From positions 1-45,181 of the forward strand of contig CADABS010000020.1 in the NCBI GenBank assembly GCA_902786245.1: a stretch of DNA of 45,181 nt, given 5' to 3'. The notes beneath the pieces were generated by a model, which did not search any database, was not told the DNA's origin, and saw nothing but the letters and a program-made list of their open reading frames with translations. The stretch is from an uncultured Erysipelotrichaceae bacterium (GTDB taxonomy: Bacteria; Bacillota_I; Bacilli_A; Erysipelotrichales; Erysipelotrichaceae). Position 1 is the stretch's first letter. Each line of letters begins with the position of its first letter. Positions 7,912-15,260 of the stretch are shown piece after piece. The translations under genes and the position numbers were made by a program.

Positions 7912-8724
7912 ATGAAGCTGTTTGTACAGGCAGATGACTATGGTATGACGGCCGGTGTTACCGACGGTATTGTCGCATCCGGCCGCGACGGTATCCTAAC
8001 TCAGACGGGTCTGTTTACGAATATGCCGTCCACAGAGTATGCAGTAAAGCGCTGGAAGGCGGAAATCCCGCATGTGCTGCTCGGTCAGGATCTGAATCTT
8101 TCGACCGGCAGACCTCTGAGCGATCCCGCATTGATTCCGTCTCTGGTACAGGCGGACGGTTCCTTTCTGACCAGCCGCATGCACCGGCAGAAACAGAAGG
8201 AAGATCCGGACCATGTCCGCTATGAAGACGCATATCTGGAATACGACAACCAGGTAAAGCGGTTCATCGAACTGGTCGGCGAAGTACCGGGCTATATCGG
8301 CGGCCATGCCTTCTCCAATGATGTAACAACGAAAGCGCTGAATGATATCATTGCCAAATACGGCGCAAGAAATGCGATGAAGCTGATTCCGATCGATTCC
8401 AAAGACGTGATCCGGGTCGGCGGCTGGTCGAATCCGAAGCTGAATCCGGACGGTTCCTATGATTACAGCATCATGACCCAGCTGGAACAGGATCCTCTGC
8501 AGATGTATATTGACGGACAGCTGACAAAGCTGGAGGAACTGGCGGATCAGGACTGTCTGGTCATGATCCATACCCATGCCGGCTTCCTTGACAGGGATCT
8601 GTATAAGCTTTCTTCCTTCACCGGCGTTCGGGTGATGGAGGCAGGTTTCCTGTGCTCGCAGCAGATGAAGGACTTCGTCCGCGATCATCAGATCGAACTG
8701 GTGAATTACAGTTATTTTGACTGA
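7912..8724 (+). CDS. YdjC/ChbG-family carbohydrate deacetylase
   Basis: 270 residues of the polysaccharide-deacetylase-like YdjC/ChbG family, which removes N-acetyl groups from di- or oligosaccharides (for example diacetylchitobiose derivatives). Metal-site motifs visible: ADDYGM (about residues 7-12), the GQDLNLSTGRPLSDP stretch in place of the usual G-x-H-x-N-L-T segment, GGHAFSND (about 127-134) and IHTHAGFLD (about 220-228). The usual His in G-x-H-L appears to be Gln (GQDLNL), so one metal ligand may be altered. GAAAGGGAG precedes the ATG by about 9 bases. It is cytoplasmic (no signal peptide) and has no sugar transporter beside it. Confidence 0.85.
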   Translation: MKLFVQADDYGMTAGVTDGIVASGRDGILTQTGLFTNMPSTEYAVKRWKAEIPHVLLGQDLNLSTGRPLSDPALIPSLVQADGSFLTSRMHRQKQKEDPDHVRYEDAYLEYDNQVKRFIELVGEVPGYIGGHAFSNDVTTKALNDIIAKYGARNAMKLIPIDSKDVIRVGGWSNPKLNPDGSYDYSIMTQLEQDPLQMYIDGQLTKLEELADQDCLVMIHTHAGFLDRDLYKLSSFTGVRVMEAGFLCSQQMKDFVRDHQIELVNYSYFD

Positions 8725-8730
8725 TCTCAA

Positions 8731-8758
8731 TTGACAAAACAGCCGGGAATGATAAAAT
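8731..8758 (+). promoter_or_regulatory. Promoter of the T-box-tyrS unit
   Basis: Perfect TTGACA (8731-8736), 16-bp spacer, TAAAAT (8753-8758). Confidence 0.75.
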
Positions 8759-8763
8759 CGTTA

Positions 8764-8981
8764 CTGCGTTGAACAGGAAAAGTAGCAGAAAGAAACGGCT
8801 GTACTAGAGACGCCCCGGAAGGTGAAAGGGGACGGCGGTTCTGATGTGAATACACCTGGGAGCTTCCGGCCTCAAAAGACCGGACGTGTGCGCCTGCGTT
8901 AAAGGCATAGATGAGTGCCCGCAAGGGAACTAAGGTGGTACCGCGCTGAAGGCGTCCTTAGATGATATGAGGACGTCTTTT
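8764..8981 (+). ncRNA. T-box leader, tyrosine-specific
   Basis: The leader has the T-box sequence AAGGTGGTACCGCG (about 8931-8944), whose UGGU pairs with the ACCA end of uncharged tRNA. Stem I carries an AGTAG motif near 8781 and, on its 3' side, GAA-TAC with GGGAGC following; the specifier codon is UAC (8851-8853), Tyr. The terminator is GGCGTCCT (8951-8958) pairing with AGGACGTC (8970-8977) followed by T's, and the T-box sequence can form the competing antiterminator. Uncharged tRNA-Tyr is expected to allow readthrough into tyrS. Confidence 0.93.
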
Positions 8982-9005
8982 ATATACGTCCGTCAGGAGG
9001 AGAAC

Positions 9006-10241
9006 ATGAGCGAAACAATGACATTCTATGAAGAACTGGTATGGCGCGGACTGGTCCAGGATATTTCCAGTCCCGAACTGATCGACAAGCTGAATGAAGG
9101 CGGTCTGACATTCTACATCGGCACCGACCCGACGGCGGATTCGATGCACATCGGACATTATTCATCATTTCTGATTTCCAAGCGTCTGGCCCAGCACGGA
9201 CATCATCCGCTGCTTCTGGTCGGCGGTGCGACCGGTCTGATCGGCGACCCGAAACCGGATGCCGAACGGCCGATGATCACCTATGAGGAAGTCGCAAAGA
9301 ATATCGAAGGCCTGAAGAAACAGGCAGAATCGATCTTCGGCTTTGAAGTCGTCAATAACTATGACTGGACAAAGGACATCAACGTCATCGACTTCCTGCG
9401 CGATTACGGCAAGTACTTCAACGTCAATTACATGCTGGCAAAGGACAAGGTCAAGTCGAGAATGGAAACCGGCATTACGTTTGCGGAATTCAGCTATATG
9501 ATCCTGCAGGCACTGGATTTCCTCTGGCTGTTTGAAAACAGAAACTGCGTACTGCAGGTGGCCGGCTCCGACCAGTGGGGCAATATCACTTCCGGCATCG
9601 AGCTGATCCGCAAGAAGCTGGATAAGACAGCCTACGGCATGGTCATGCCGCTGGTCACGGATTCCACCGGCAAGAAGTTCGGCAAGACCGAAGGAAACGC
9701 GCTCTGGCTCGACAAGAACAAGACGAGTTCCTATGAACTCTATCAGTATCTGATCAACCTGGAAGATTCGATGATCATCGATTATCTGAAGAAACTGACA
9801 TTCCTGACACCGGAAGAAATCATGGAAATCGAAAAGCAGCATAATGAGGCACCGCATCTGCGCATTGCCCATAAGGCGCTGGCAAAGGATATCATCACGG
9901 GTCTGCACGGTGAAGAGGAATACAACAAGGCAGTCCAGATTTCCCAGGCGCTGTTCGGCGGAGATCTGACGGGTCTGAAAGCGGAAGACATCATGCAGAT
10001 CGCAAAGCAGGTGCCGACGGTACAGATCGAAGAGGGCATGACGCTGATTGATCTTTTGACATCGACAAAGACATGTTCCAGCCGCCGCGAGGCAAGAGAA
10101 ATGCTGGCAGCCGGTGCGATCTCCATCAACAATATCCGCCACAGCGATGAAAACGAGATCATCACAAAGGATCTTGCCATCGATGAAAAGGTATTCATTC
10201 TCCGCAAGGGCAAGAAGAAATACTCGATCATGACTTTCTAA
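9006..10241 (+). CDS. tyrS: Tyrosyl-tRNA synthetase
   Basis: Class Ic aminoacyl-tRNA synthetase charging tRNA-Tyr, 411 residues. The HIGH signature is HIGHYSS (about 48-54), the KMSKS equivalent is KFGKTEGN (about 224-231), as in bacterial TyrRS type 1, and the C-terminal S4-like RNA-binding domain follows (about 345-405). GDPKPDAER and ITFAEFSYMILQ are also family hallmarks. The ATG at 9006 is preferred because AGGAGGAG precedes it; an in-frame ATG at 8967 lies inside the T-box terminator. Regulated by the tyrosine T-box directly upstream. Confidence 0.97.
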   Translation: MSETMTFYEELVWRGLVQDISSPELIDKLNEGGLTFYIGTDPTADSMHIGHYSSFLISKRLAQHGHHPLLLVGGATGLIGDPKPDAERPMITYEEVAKNIEGLKKQAESIFGFEVVNNYDWTKDINVIDFLRDYGKYFNVNYMLAKDKVKSRMETGITFAEFSYMILQALDFLWLFENRNCVLQVAGSDQWGNITSGIELIRKKLDKTAYGMVMPLVTDSTGKKFGKTEGNALWLDKNKTSSYELYQYLINLEDSMIIDYLKKLTFLTPEEIMEIEKQHNEAPHLRIAHKALAKDIITGLHGEEEYNKAVQISQALFGGDLTGLKAEDIMQIAKQVPTVQIEEGMTLIDLLTSTKTCSSRREAREMLAAGAISINNIRHSDENEIITKDLAIDEKVFILRKGKKKYSIMTF

Positions 10242-10263
10242 AACAGCCACAGGCTGTTTTTTT
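10242..10263 (+). terminator. Rho-independent terminator after tyrS
   Basis: AACAGCC (10242-10248), loop ACA, GGCTGTT (10252-10258), then T's to 10263. Confidence 0.85.
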
Positions 10264-10266
10264 GTA

Positions 10267-10275
10267 TGCTATAAT
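10267..10275 (+). promoter_or_regulatory. Extended -10 promoter
   Basis: TGC followed by a perfect TATAAT (10270-10275), just after the tyrS terminator; a -35 would fall in the terminator hairpin and is not evident. Confidence 0.5.
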
Positions 10276-10294
10276 TTTTTCTGAGGTATTCGGA

Positions 10295-10813
10295 ATGATT
10301 CGGAAAAGAATTCTGGCCGCAGCGGCAGCGCTTCTTCTGCTGACCGGCTGTACAGGCCGTAAAAATACAGATACAGGCATGGTCAATTATGAGGCATATT
10401 TTCATGCGGTAGAAAGCAATGCCAAGTTTGAGGAGAGCAGCAGATACTATACGCTGAGCACGGAAATGAATGCGATGCCGGACGGTACATACCGGTATTA
10501 TGTGATCGTGGATGATCCGCAGATCGCGATGTATGAGATCAAGGTCCTGGCAGTGGAGAAGGATGCGACATTCGAGAAATCCGTCAAGATGATGCCGTCT
10601 TCCGGCATCCTGGATGATGCGGTCGCGATGATTCCCGGCCAGGTGAACAGCGAAGGCGGCTTTGTCAAAGGCATTGCCCTGAGCGGCGAATGCACGGAAC
10701 CGCAGATCACGCTGTCGGTTCTGGTTGCCTGGAAGGACAAAAACGGACAGAAGGAGACAAGGGAGTTTCTGACCGTCACTGCCGCTGTTGAGGAAGCGCA
10801 GGCCGGCTCATGA
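10295..10813 (+). CDS. Uncharacterised lipoprotein upstream of a MurJ-like flippase
   Basis: 172 residues. Hydrophobic N-terminus ending in the lipobox LLTGC (Cys about residue 19) predicts a surface-anchored lipoprotein. The mature region looks like a single beta-rich domain (alternating hydrophobics in YRYYVIVDDPQIAMYEIKVLAV and EPQITLSVLVAW). The ATG at 10295 follows GAGG at 10283-10286; earlier in-frame starts overlap the promoter. It overlaps the next gene by ATGA, so the two are translationally coupled, which suggests a link to the envelope transporter. No family recognised. Confidence 0.8.
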   Translation: MIRKRILAAAAALLLLTGCTGRKNTDTGMVNYEAYFHAVESNAKFEESSRYYTLSTEMNAMPDGTYRYYVIVDDPQIAMYEIKVLAVEKDATFEKSVKMMPSSGILDDAVAMIPGQVNSEGGFVKGIALSGECTEPQITLSVLVAWKDKNGQKETREFLTVTAAVEEAQAGS

Positions 10814-12378
10814 AGAGAAGAGGTTCTGCAGGTGCAGGGGCACCGGATACATTCATCCATGATCTGCTTTCTGTCATTACCGGAATTGTTTTCGGCGCGC
10901 TTGTGACCCGTACTGCGGGAAGCAGCGCGCTGTTTGTCTTTGCATTTGTCTGCGTGCATCTGCGGCTGGTCCGGCAGATCCTGCTGGGCGGTCCGGCATT
11001 CGGCGCCGACGGTACGGTTGCCCTGCAGCTGCGGAAGAAAGACTGGAAGTCGGTGCTGTTCATCCAGCGCTATGCCATCGTGATCCAGGTGCTGTTTACA
11101 CTTCTGCTTGCGGCAGGTGTATACGGGCTGATCCGCTTTGTGCCGGGGATCCTGCCGGGCATGGAAAAAGCAGCGGAAACGCTGGAAATGCTGGAGAAAG
11201 CAGCCCTGCCATGTGCCGCGGCAGTACTGGCCATGGGCATTGAAACATTATATGCAGGCATGCTGGAAGGCCTGAACCGGATGCGCACATGCATGATCGC
11301 ACAGCTGACGCAGGTCATCGTGCGCTGCGGCGGAATGATCGCCGTATGGCATCTGGCCGCAGGCAAGCCGGGAGCGGTATGGGTCAGCGGTTTCCTGTAC
11401 AGCGTCTGTGCCGGTGCACTGGGTGCTTCCGTGTATATGCATCTTGCGCTGCAGAAGGCAGGGGAAGCGCTGCAGAAAAACGCGCAGAACCAGAGCCGGG
11501 CGGCATCGCCGAGAAAGAAGGTCCGCAGCCTGTTCTATGCATGGTTCGGATCCTCAATGGGCATCGCTCTGTGCATCGGACTGATGACTGCGGTTCCGTT
11601 CTGGATCGCATTGTACAGGGGATTTGATCAGGCAGGTCTTGCCTTTATGCAGGGCGGCGCCGGACTGCTGTTCTGGCTGCCGTTTCTGGCGGTATACGGG
11701 GTCGGCGAAGACGGATTCGCTTCCGCAGCCAAAGCATCGGGCAGCCGCAATGGCGATGCGCTGCGTGCATCCTGGCTGCTGTGTGCAGGCAGATATCTCT
11801 ATATTGCCGTACCCATCGGTTTTTCCGTGATCGTACTGGCACCGCAGCTGATGCATATTCTCTTTGATATGAAATCTTCTGCTTTCGAGCTGATCGTGAT
11901 TCTGCAGGGGGCAGACGGCGTTGTGCAGGGACTGATCGCGCTGATCGCGAAGCTGATGATCATCCTGCAGTTCGGCGGATCATGCGTTCTCTATCTTTTT
12001 GTCGGACTGCTGATCAGAAGCGGTCTGACCTGGGTGCTTGTAAACAATATGGGAATCTGGGGCATGTATCTGGCCGGATGGATCAGTGCCCTGGCAGTGC
12101 TGTTCCTGTGTATGGCAAAGCTCCATAACCGGTTTGAATTCAGCGGTATGCGCACATTCCTGCATCTGCTCAAGATCCTGGCCGCATGCATGTGCATGAA
12201 CGGTCTGTATGCGGCGGCGGAAATGGCCGGATTCGCAGGTCTTGCATCGACGGCCGGTGCTTCGCTGGTGCAGTTTGCCGTGATCCTTGCCGGCGGTGCA
12301 GCGGTCTATTATCTGATCAGCCGGATCATGCAGGTGCCCCAGGCACTGTATCCTTCCAGACGCAGGAGGCAGTCATGA
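10810..12378 (+). CDS. MurJ-like lipid II / oligosaccharide flippase (MOP family, YtgP-type)
   Basis: 522 residues with about 12-14 hydrophobic segments throughout and few charged loops, typical of the MVF/polysaccharide-transporter branch of the MOP exporter superfamily. The start region LSVITGIVFGALVTRTAGSSALFVFAFV resembles the first helices of that family. In B. subtilis the homologue YtgP/MurJ, which moves lipid II across the membrane, lies next to an RsuA-type pseudouridine synthase, exactly as here; this synteny is the main reason for preferring MurJ over a capsule flippase. Overlaps of 4 bases on both sides (lipoprotein upstream, pseudouridine synthase downstream) make a tight three-gene unit. 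Confidence 0.75.
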   Translation: MKRRGSAGAGAPDTFIHDLLSVITGIVFGALVTRTAGSSALFVFAFVCVHLRLVRQILLGGPAFGADGTVALQLRKKDWKSVLFIQRYAIVIQVLFTLLLAAGVYGLIRFVPGILPGMEKAAETLEMLEKAALPCAAAVLAMGIETLYAGMLEGLNRMRTCMIAQLTQVIVRCGGMIAVWHLAAGKPGAVWVSGFLYSVCAGALGASVYMHLALQKAGEALQKNAQNQSRAASPRKKVRSLFYAWFGSSMGIALCIGLMTAVPFWIALYRGFDQAGLAFMQGGAGLLFWLPFLAVYGVGEDGFASAAKASGSRNGDALRASWLLCAGRYLYIAVPIGFSVIVLAPQLMHILFDMKSSAFELIVILQGADGVVQGLIALIAKLMIILQFGGSCVLYLFVGLLIRSGLTWVLVNNMGIWGMYLAGWISALAVLFLCMAKLHNRFEFSGMRTFLHLLKILAACMCMNGLYAAAEMAGFAGLASTAGASLVQFAVILAGGAAVYYLISRIMQVPQALYPSRRRRQS

Positions 12379-13076
12379 TGCGTCTGGACCGGTTTCTGGC
12401 AAACAGCGGTGCCGGAACGAGAAATGAAGTCAAAAAGATGATCCGTGAGGGTCTGGTGGAAGTCAACGGCACAAGGGCGAAGAAGGGGTCGGAACAGGTG
12501 GATGAAAACAATGATGTAATCACCCTGGAAGGTTCCGTGATCCGCTACAGCCGCTATGTCTATTTCATGCTGAACAAGCCGCAGGGCTGTATCAGCGCCA
12601 CCGAAGGGAATATGCCGACGGTCATGGATCTGATCGCAGAGCCGTATAATGACATGTTTCCGTGCGGCCGTCTCGATAAGGATACGGAAGGCCTGCTGCT
12701 GATCACCAATGACGGACCGCTGGCCCATGCCCTGCTTTCGCCTTCAAGACATGTCGAAAAGGAATACTATGTCAGACTGCGCGATCCCATCGGAGAGGAC
12801 TATGTACAGAAACTGGCTGCCGGGATGAAAGTCGACGGGGATCTGCAATGCCAGCCGGCGGTCATGAAACCGATTGATGCTTATACATGCACGGTCATTC
12901 TGAAAGAAGGAAAGTTTCATGAGATCAAGCGGCTGTTTGCCGCACTGGGCAATGAAGTTGTCTTTCTGAAGCGTCTGCGCATGAAAAACCTGGTGCTGGA
13001 TGAAGACCTTGCACCAGGTGAATACAGACCTTTATATGAAGAGGAAATCGAAGATCTCAGAGAATCTCAGGAGTAA
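12375..13076 (+). CDS. rsuA: RsuA-family 16S rRNA pseudouridine synthase
   Basis: S4 domain at the start (MRLDRFLANSGAGTRNEVKKMIREGLVEVNG), then a pseudouridine synthase core with the catalytic-Asp signature GRLDKDTEGLLLITND (about residues 96-111) and KEGKFHEIKRLF. RsuA-type enzymes make pseudouridine 516 in 16S rRNA. Two adjacent ATGs (12375 and 12378) share the site AGGAGG at 12364-12369; spacing favours 12378 slightly. It overlaps the flippase gene by 4 bases. Its 3' end overlaps the convergent ispH gene by 20 bases with no terminator between, so the two transcripts must overlap. Confidence 0.92.
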   Translation: MMRLDRFLANSGAGTRNEVKKMIREGLVEVNGTRAKKGSEQVDENNDVITLEGSVIRYSRYVYFMLNKPQGCISATEGNMPTVMDLIAEPYNDMFPCGRLDKDTEGLLLITNDGPLAHALLSPSRHVEKEYYVRLRDPIGEDYVQKLAAGMKVDGDLQCQPAVMKPIDAYTCTVILKEGKFHEIKRLFAALGNEVVFLKRLRMKNLVLDEDLAPGEYRPLYEEEIEDLRESQE

Positions 13077-13962
13077 TGGCTTCCGGCTGTTTCCAGATGC
13101 CGGTTTCGGCATATTCTTTGAGAAAACGGATGACCTGAGCTGTCAGAGCGTTCGGGGTGGAGGAACCGCTTGTCACCGCGATGCGCTCTTTTTCTCTGAT
13201 CATATCCTCGCGGATATCCTGTACCGTTTCGATCAGGTATGCCTGCGGGATGCCGCTGTTGAGGGCGATCGTGCGCAGCTGCGAGGAATTGTTGGAGCGG
13301 GGATCGCCGACGACAAAGAGCACATCGCAGTTTTTCAGGTTCATGACCGCTTCCTGACGGACCCTTGTTGCGCTGCAGATTTCCTCTGAGATCACCGCGT
13401 CCGGAAACCGTCTCAGACATGCCTGAATGATCTTTTCCGTATCGAGAATGCTCAGGGTCGTCTGGGTGGTGATCAGGATATTGTGCAGCTGCGGCAGGGC
13501 ATCAACATCGTCCGTGTTTGTGATCAGATGTACGCGCGGGCTGAGGCTGACGGTTCCTTCGGACTCGGGATGGTTCTTTTTGCCGATATAGATGACATCC
13601 CCGTGCCGGCAGTGGTCTTTGACGATGGTATGGGTCTTGAGCACATCGGCACAGGAGGCATCGACCACGGTCAGTCCTTTGGCTTCTGCTTTCTTCCGTA
13701 CATCGTCGGATACGCCGTGGGCAGTAAAGATGACGACACCTTCATCGATCATATCCAGCAGTTCAAGTCTGGTCTTTGCCGGGTCTTCGACAAAGCGGAT
13801 GCCGAGGTTGCGGCAGGCTTCGACGACATAGCGGTTATGAACGATCATGCCGAGCATGGTCACTGGTCTGTCGGGATACTGGCGGATGGTGTTTCCGGCG
13901 GTCCGGATCGCCCGGATGACGCCCTGGCAGTAGCCCCGGGGTACAACTGAAATGATTTCCAT
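13057..13962 (-). CDS. ispH: 4-hydroxy-3-methylbut-2-enyl diphosphate reductase
   Basis: Last step of the MEP isoprenoid pathway: reduces HMBPP to IPP and DMAPP using a [4Fe-4S] cluster. The three cluster cysteines are in place: GYCQGV (Cys12), DASCADV (Cys104) and EEICSAT (Cys196). Other family stretches seen are GMIVHNRYVV, FTAHGVSD and the C-terminal VTSGSSTPNALTAQVI (substrate-binding Ser-x-Asn). 301 residues; ATG at 13962 chosen over 13992 because GGAG lies 8 bases before it and the first conserved residues follow at once. The upstream cyclase-like gene ends 2 bases before this start, so the pair is coupled. ispG lies 5 kb away on the same strand. Confidence 0.97.
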   Translation of the reverse strand: MEIISVVPRGYCQGVIRAIRTAGNTIRQYPDRPVTMLGMIVHNRYVVEACRNLGIRFVEDPAKTRLELLDMIDEGVVIFTAHGVSDDVRKKAEAKGLTVVDASCADVLKTHTIVKDHCRHGDVIYIGKKNHPESEGTVSLSPRVHLITNTDDVDALPQLHNILITTQTTLSILDTEKIIQACLRRFPDAVISEEICSATRVRQEAVMNLKNCDVLFVVGDPRSNNSSQLRTIALNSGIPQAYLIETVQDIREDMIREKERIAVTSGSSTPNALTAQVIRFLKEYAETGIWKQPEAITPEIL

Positions 13963-13964
13963 GT

Positions 13965-15083
13965 TTATTCTCCGTATTCTCCGTATTCGCATCCGGTGTT
14001 TTCACAGCGGATGACATCGATCAGTTTTCCGTGTCTGTACAGTCGCACTTCTCCTGTTCCTGTGCCGCCGTTCCAGAGCCTCCGGTGCCGTTTTTCACCG
14101 TCGGGACTTTCATAATTGATCAGCAGCATCTCATCTTTGGGACAGTGAACATCCGTGATCATCCGGCCATCGGCGGATGACTGGTCGATATGCCAGTATA
14201 CTTCATCGCTGCTCTCGCCGCAGCGGAAAGATGTCCGTGTCATTTCATGCAGTTTGGAAAAATTGAATTCGTATTCCTGTCCTTCATACCAGAAGGCGCT
14301 GAGCAGTTTGCCTTCCATGGCAAGCGGACCGATCTTCGGCCTGCCGCCGCCGATATCAAAGACGCTGTTATTCAGTTTTCTGCCGGTAAGCATGCTTGTC
14401 AGATTGCAGCTCGACAGCCAGATCCAGGGGGAGATGAAGTCTTTACCCCAGTTTTTGTCGGCATAGCCCCAGCATGTGTCCGGTTCAATGAACCAGGTTT
14501 TTCCATTGCACACAACGGTGCCGCTGTACAGCGTCTTCATGCCTTCGGCATGCCAGAACATTTCAAACGCATTGGCTTTGCGCAGGGGAGAAGATGCGCC
14601 GTATCCGACGTTGAATGCGATCTGTTTATCAATTGCAAGGTTCCATTCCATATCGCCGCTGCAGCACATCCATTCCGGATGTGCTGCGGCTTCTTCTTCG
14701 GTGATATGAATCGCTCCCCGGGTCATCGTTTCATTCAGAAAACAGTCTTCTGCCTGAATGGAGAAGCCTTCGTCATACAGAATCTGTATATTCTTCCAGC
14801 CGAAGAAACGGTGCAGCTGGAATGCGTTTTTTCCCCACATGCCGGCTTTTACCATCAGATAAGACGGACGGATGCCCTTTGCCTTGTTCTCAGGCAGCTG
14901 TCCGAAGACAGGCTGCTGTTCCCCCAGAGCGGGATTGCAGGTGAAGAATTCAATGAAGAACGCGCGTTTTTCGCCGTCGGCAGCTGTTCCGCTGAATGAA
15001 TGCCACCACCAGTCATACCCGCAGGATGCCCGTGAGCCATGGAGCTGGAACGCGTCGCGCGTCAGGTCGGATCGGTTGAACAT
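13965..15083 (-). CDS. Tocopherol-cyclase-like protein
   Basis: 372 residues, no signal peptide. The sequence fits the tocopherol cyclase / AttH-CrtC-like lipocalin-type superfamily: MFNRSDLTRDAFQLHGSR, GYDWWWHSFSG, FIEFFTCNPALGE, VKAGMWGKNAFQLHRFFGW, and above all CWGYADKNWGKDF with SPWIWLSSCNL. Plant members cyclise prenylated quinols; roles in anaerobic Firmicutes are not established. It ends 2 bases before ispH, an isoprenoid gene, so a prenylated substrate is an attractive inference. ATG 15083 follows AAGAAGG; a longer in-frame reading to 15620 would cross into the murC region and is rejected. The C-terminus ends in a short nine-base tandem repeat (GEYGEYG-type). Confidence 0.78.
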   Translation of the reverse strand: MFNRSDLTRDAFQLHGSRASCGYDWWWHSFSGTAADGEKRAFFIEFFTCNPALGEQQPVFGQLPENKAKGIRPSYLMVKAGMWGKNAFQLHRFFGWKNIQILYDEGFSIQAEDCFLNETMTRGAIHITEEEAAAHPEWMCCSGDMEWNLAIDKQIAFNVGYGASSPLRKANAFEMFWHAEGMKTLYSGTVVCNGKTWFIEPDTCWGYADKNWGKDFISPWIWLSSCNLTSMLTGRKLNNSVFDIGGGRPKIGPLAMEGKLLSAFWYEGQEYEFNFSKLHEMTRTSFRCGESSDEVYWHIDQSSADGRMITDVHCPKDEMLLINYESPDGEKRHRRLWNGGTGTGEVRLYRHGKLIDVIRCENTGCEYGEYGE

Positions 15084-15147
15084 ATATGCCTTCTTTCTTA
15101 CTTCTCTATTGTATACGCTTTTCGTTGTGTTTGCAGAAGGCATATAT
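15082..15147 (-). repeat. Widely spaced inverted repeat around the cyclase-ispH promoter
   Basis: ATATATGCCTTCT (15082-15094) and AGAAGGCATATAT (15135-15147) are perfect 13-base inverted copies about 53 bp centre to centre. A minus-strand -10 box TACAAT lies between them (15113-15108). One arm covers the ribosome site and start codon, the other the region upstream of -35. Confidence 0.6.
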
Positions 15148-15204
15148 ACCTGACAAACGCAGCTGGGCTGTCTCAAAGCGGACATTGCGGTGAGACCGGT
15201 GTTC

Positions 15205-15233
15205 TTTTCATCAGGGTGCTGAAATGTTAGAAT
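15205..15233 (+). promoter_or_regulatory. Promoter of murC
   Basis: TTTTCA (15205-15210), 17-bp spacer, TAGAAT (15228-15233) with an extended TG (15225-15226). Confidence 0.6.
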
Positions 15234-15260
15234 ACATTGGAACAAAGAGAGGTAAGCAAC

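Noticed and set aside
9165-10250. Long minus-strand open frame opposite tyrS
   Set aside because: tyrS has unambiguous signatures and a T-box; the antisense frame has shadow-type composition.
12186-12374. N-terminal extension of RsuA
   Set aside because: It lies within the flippase gene in another frame, and AGGAGG marks the start at 12375/12378.
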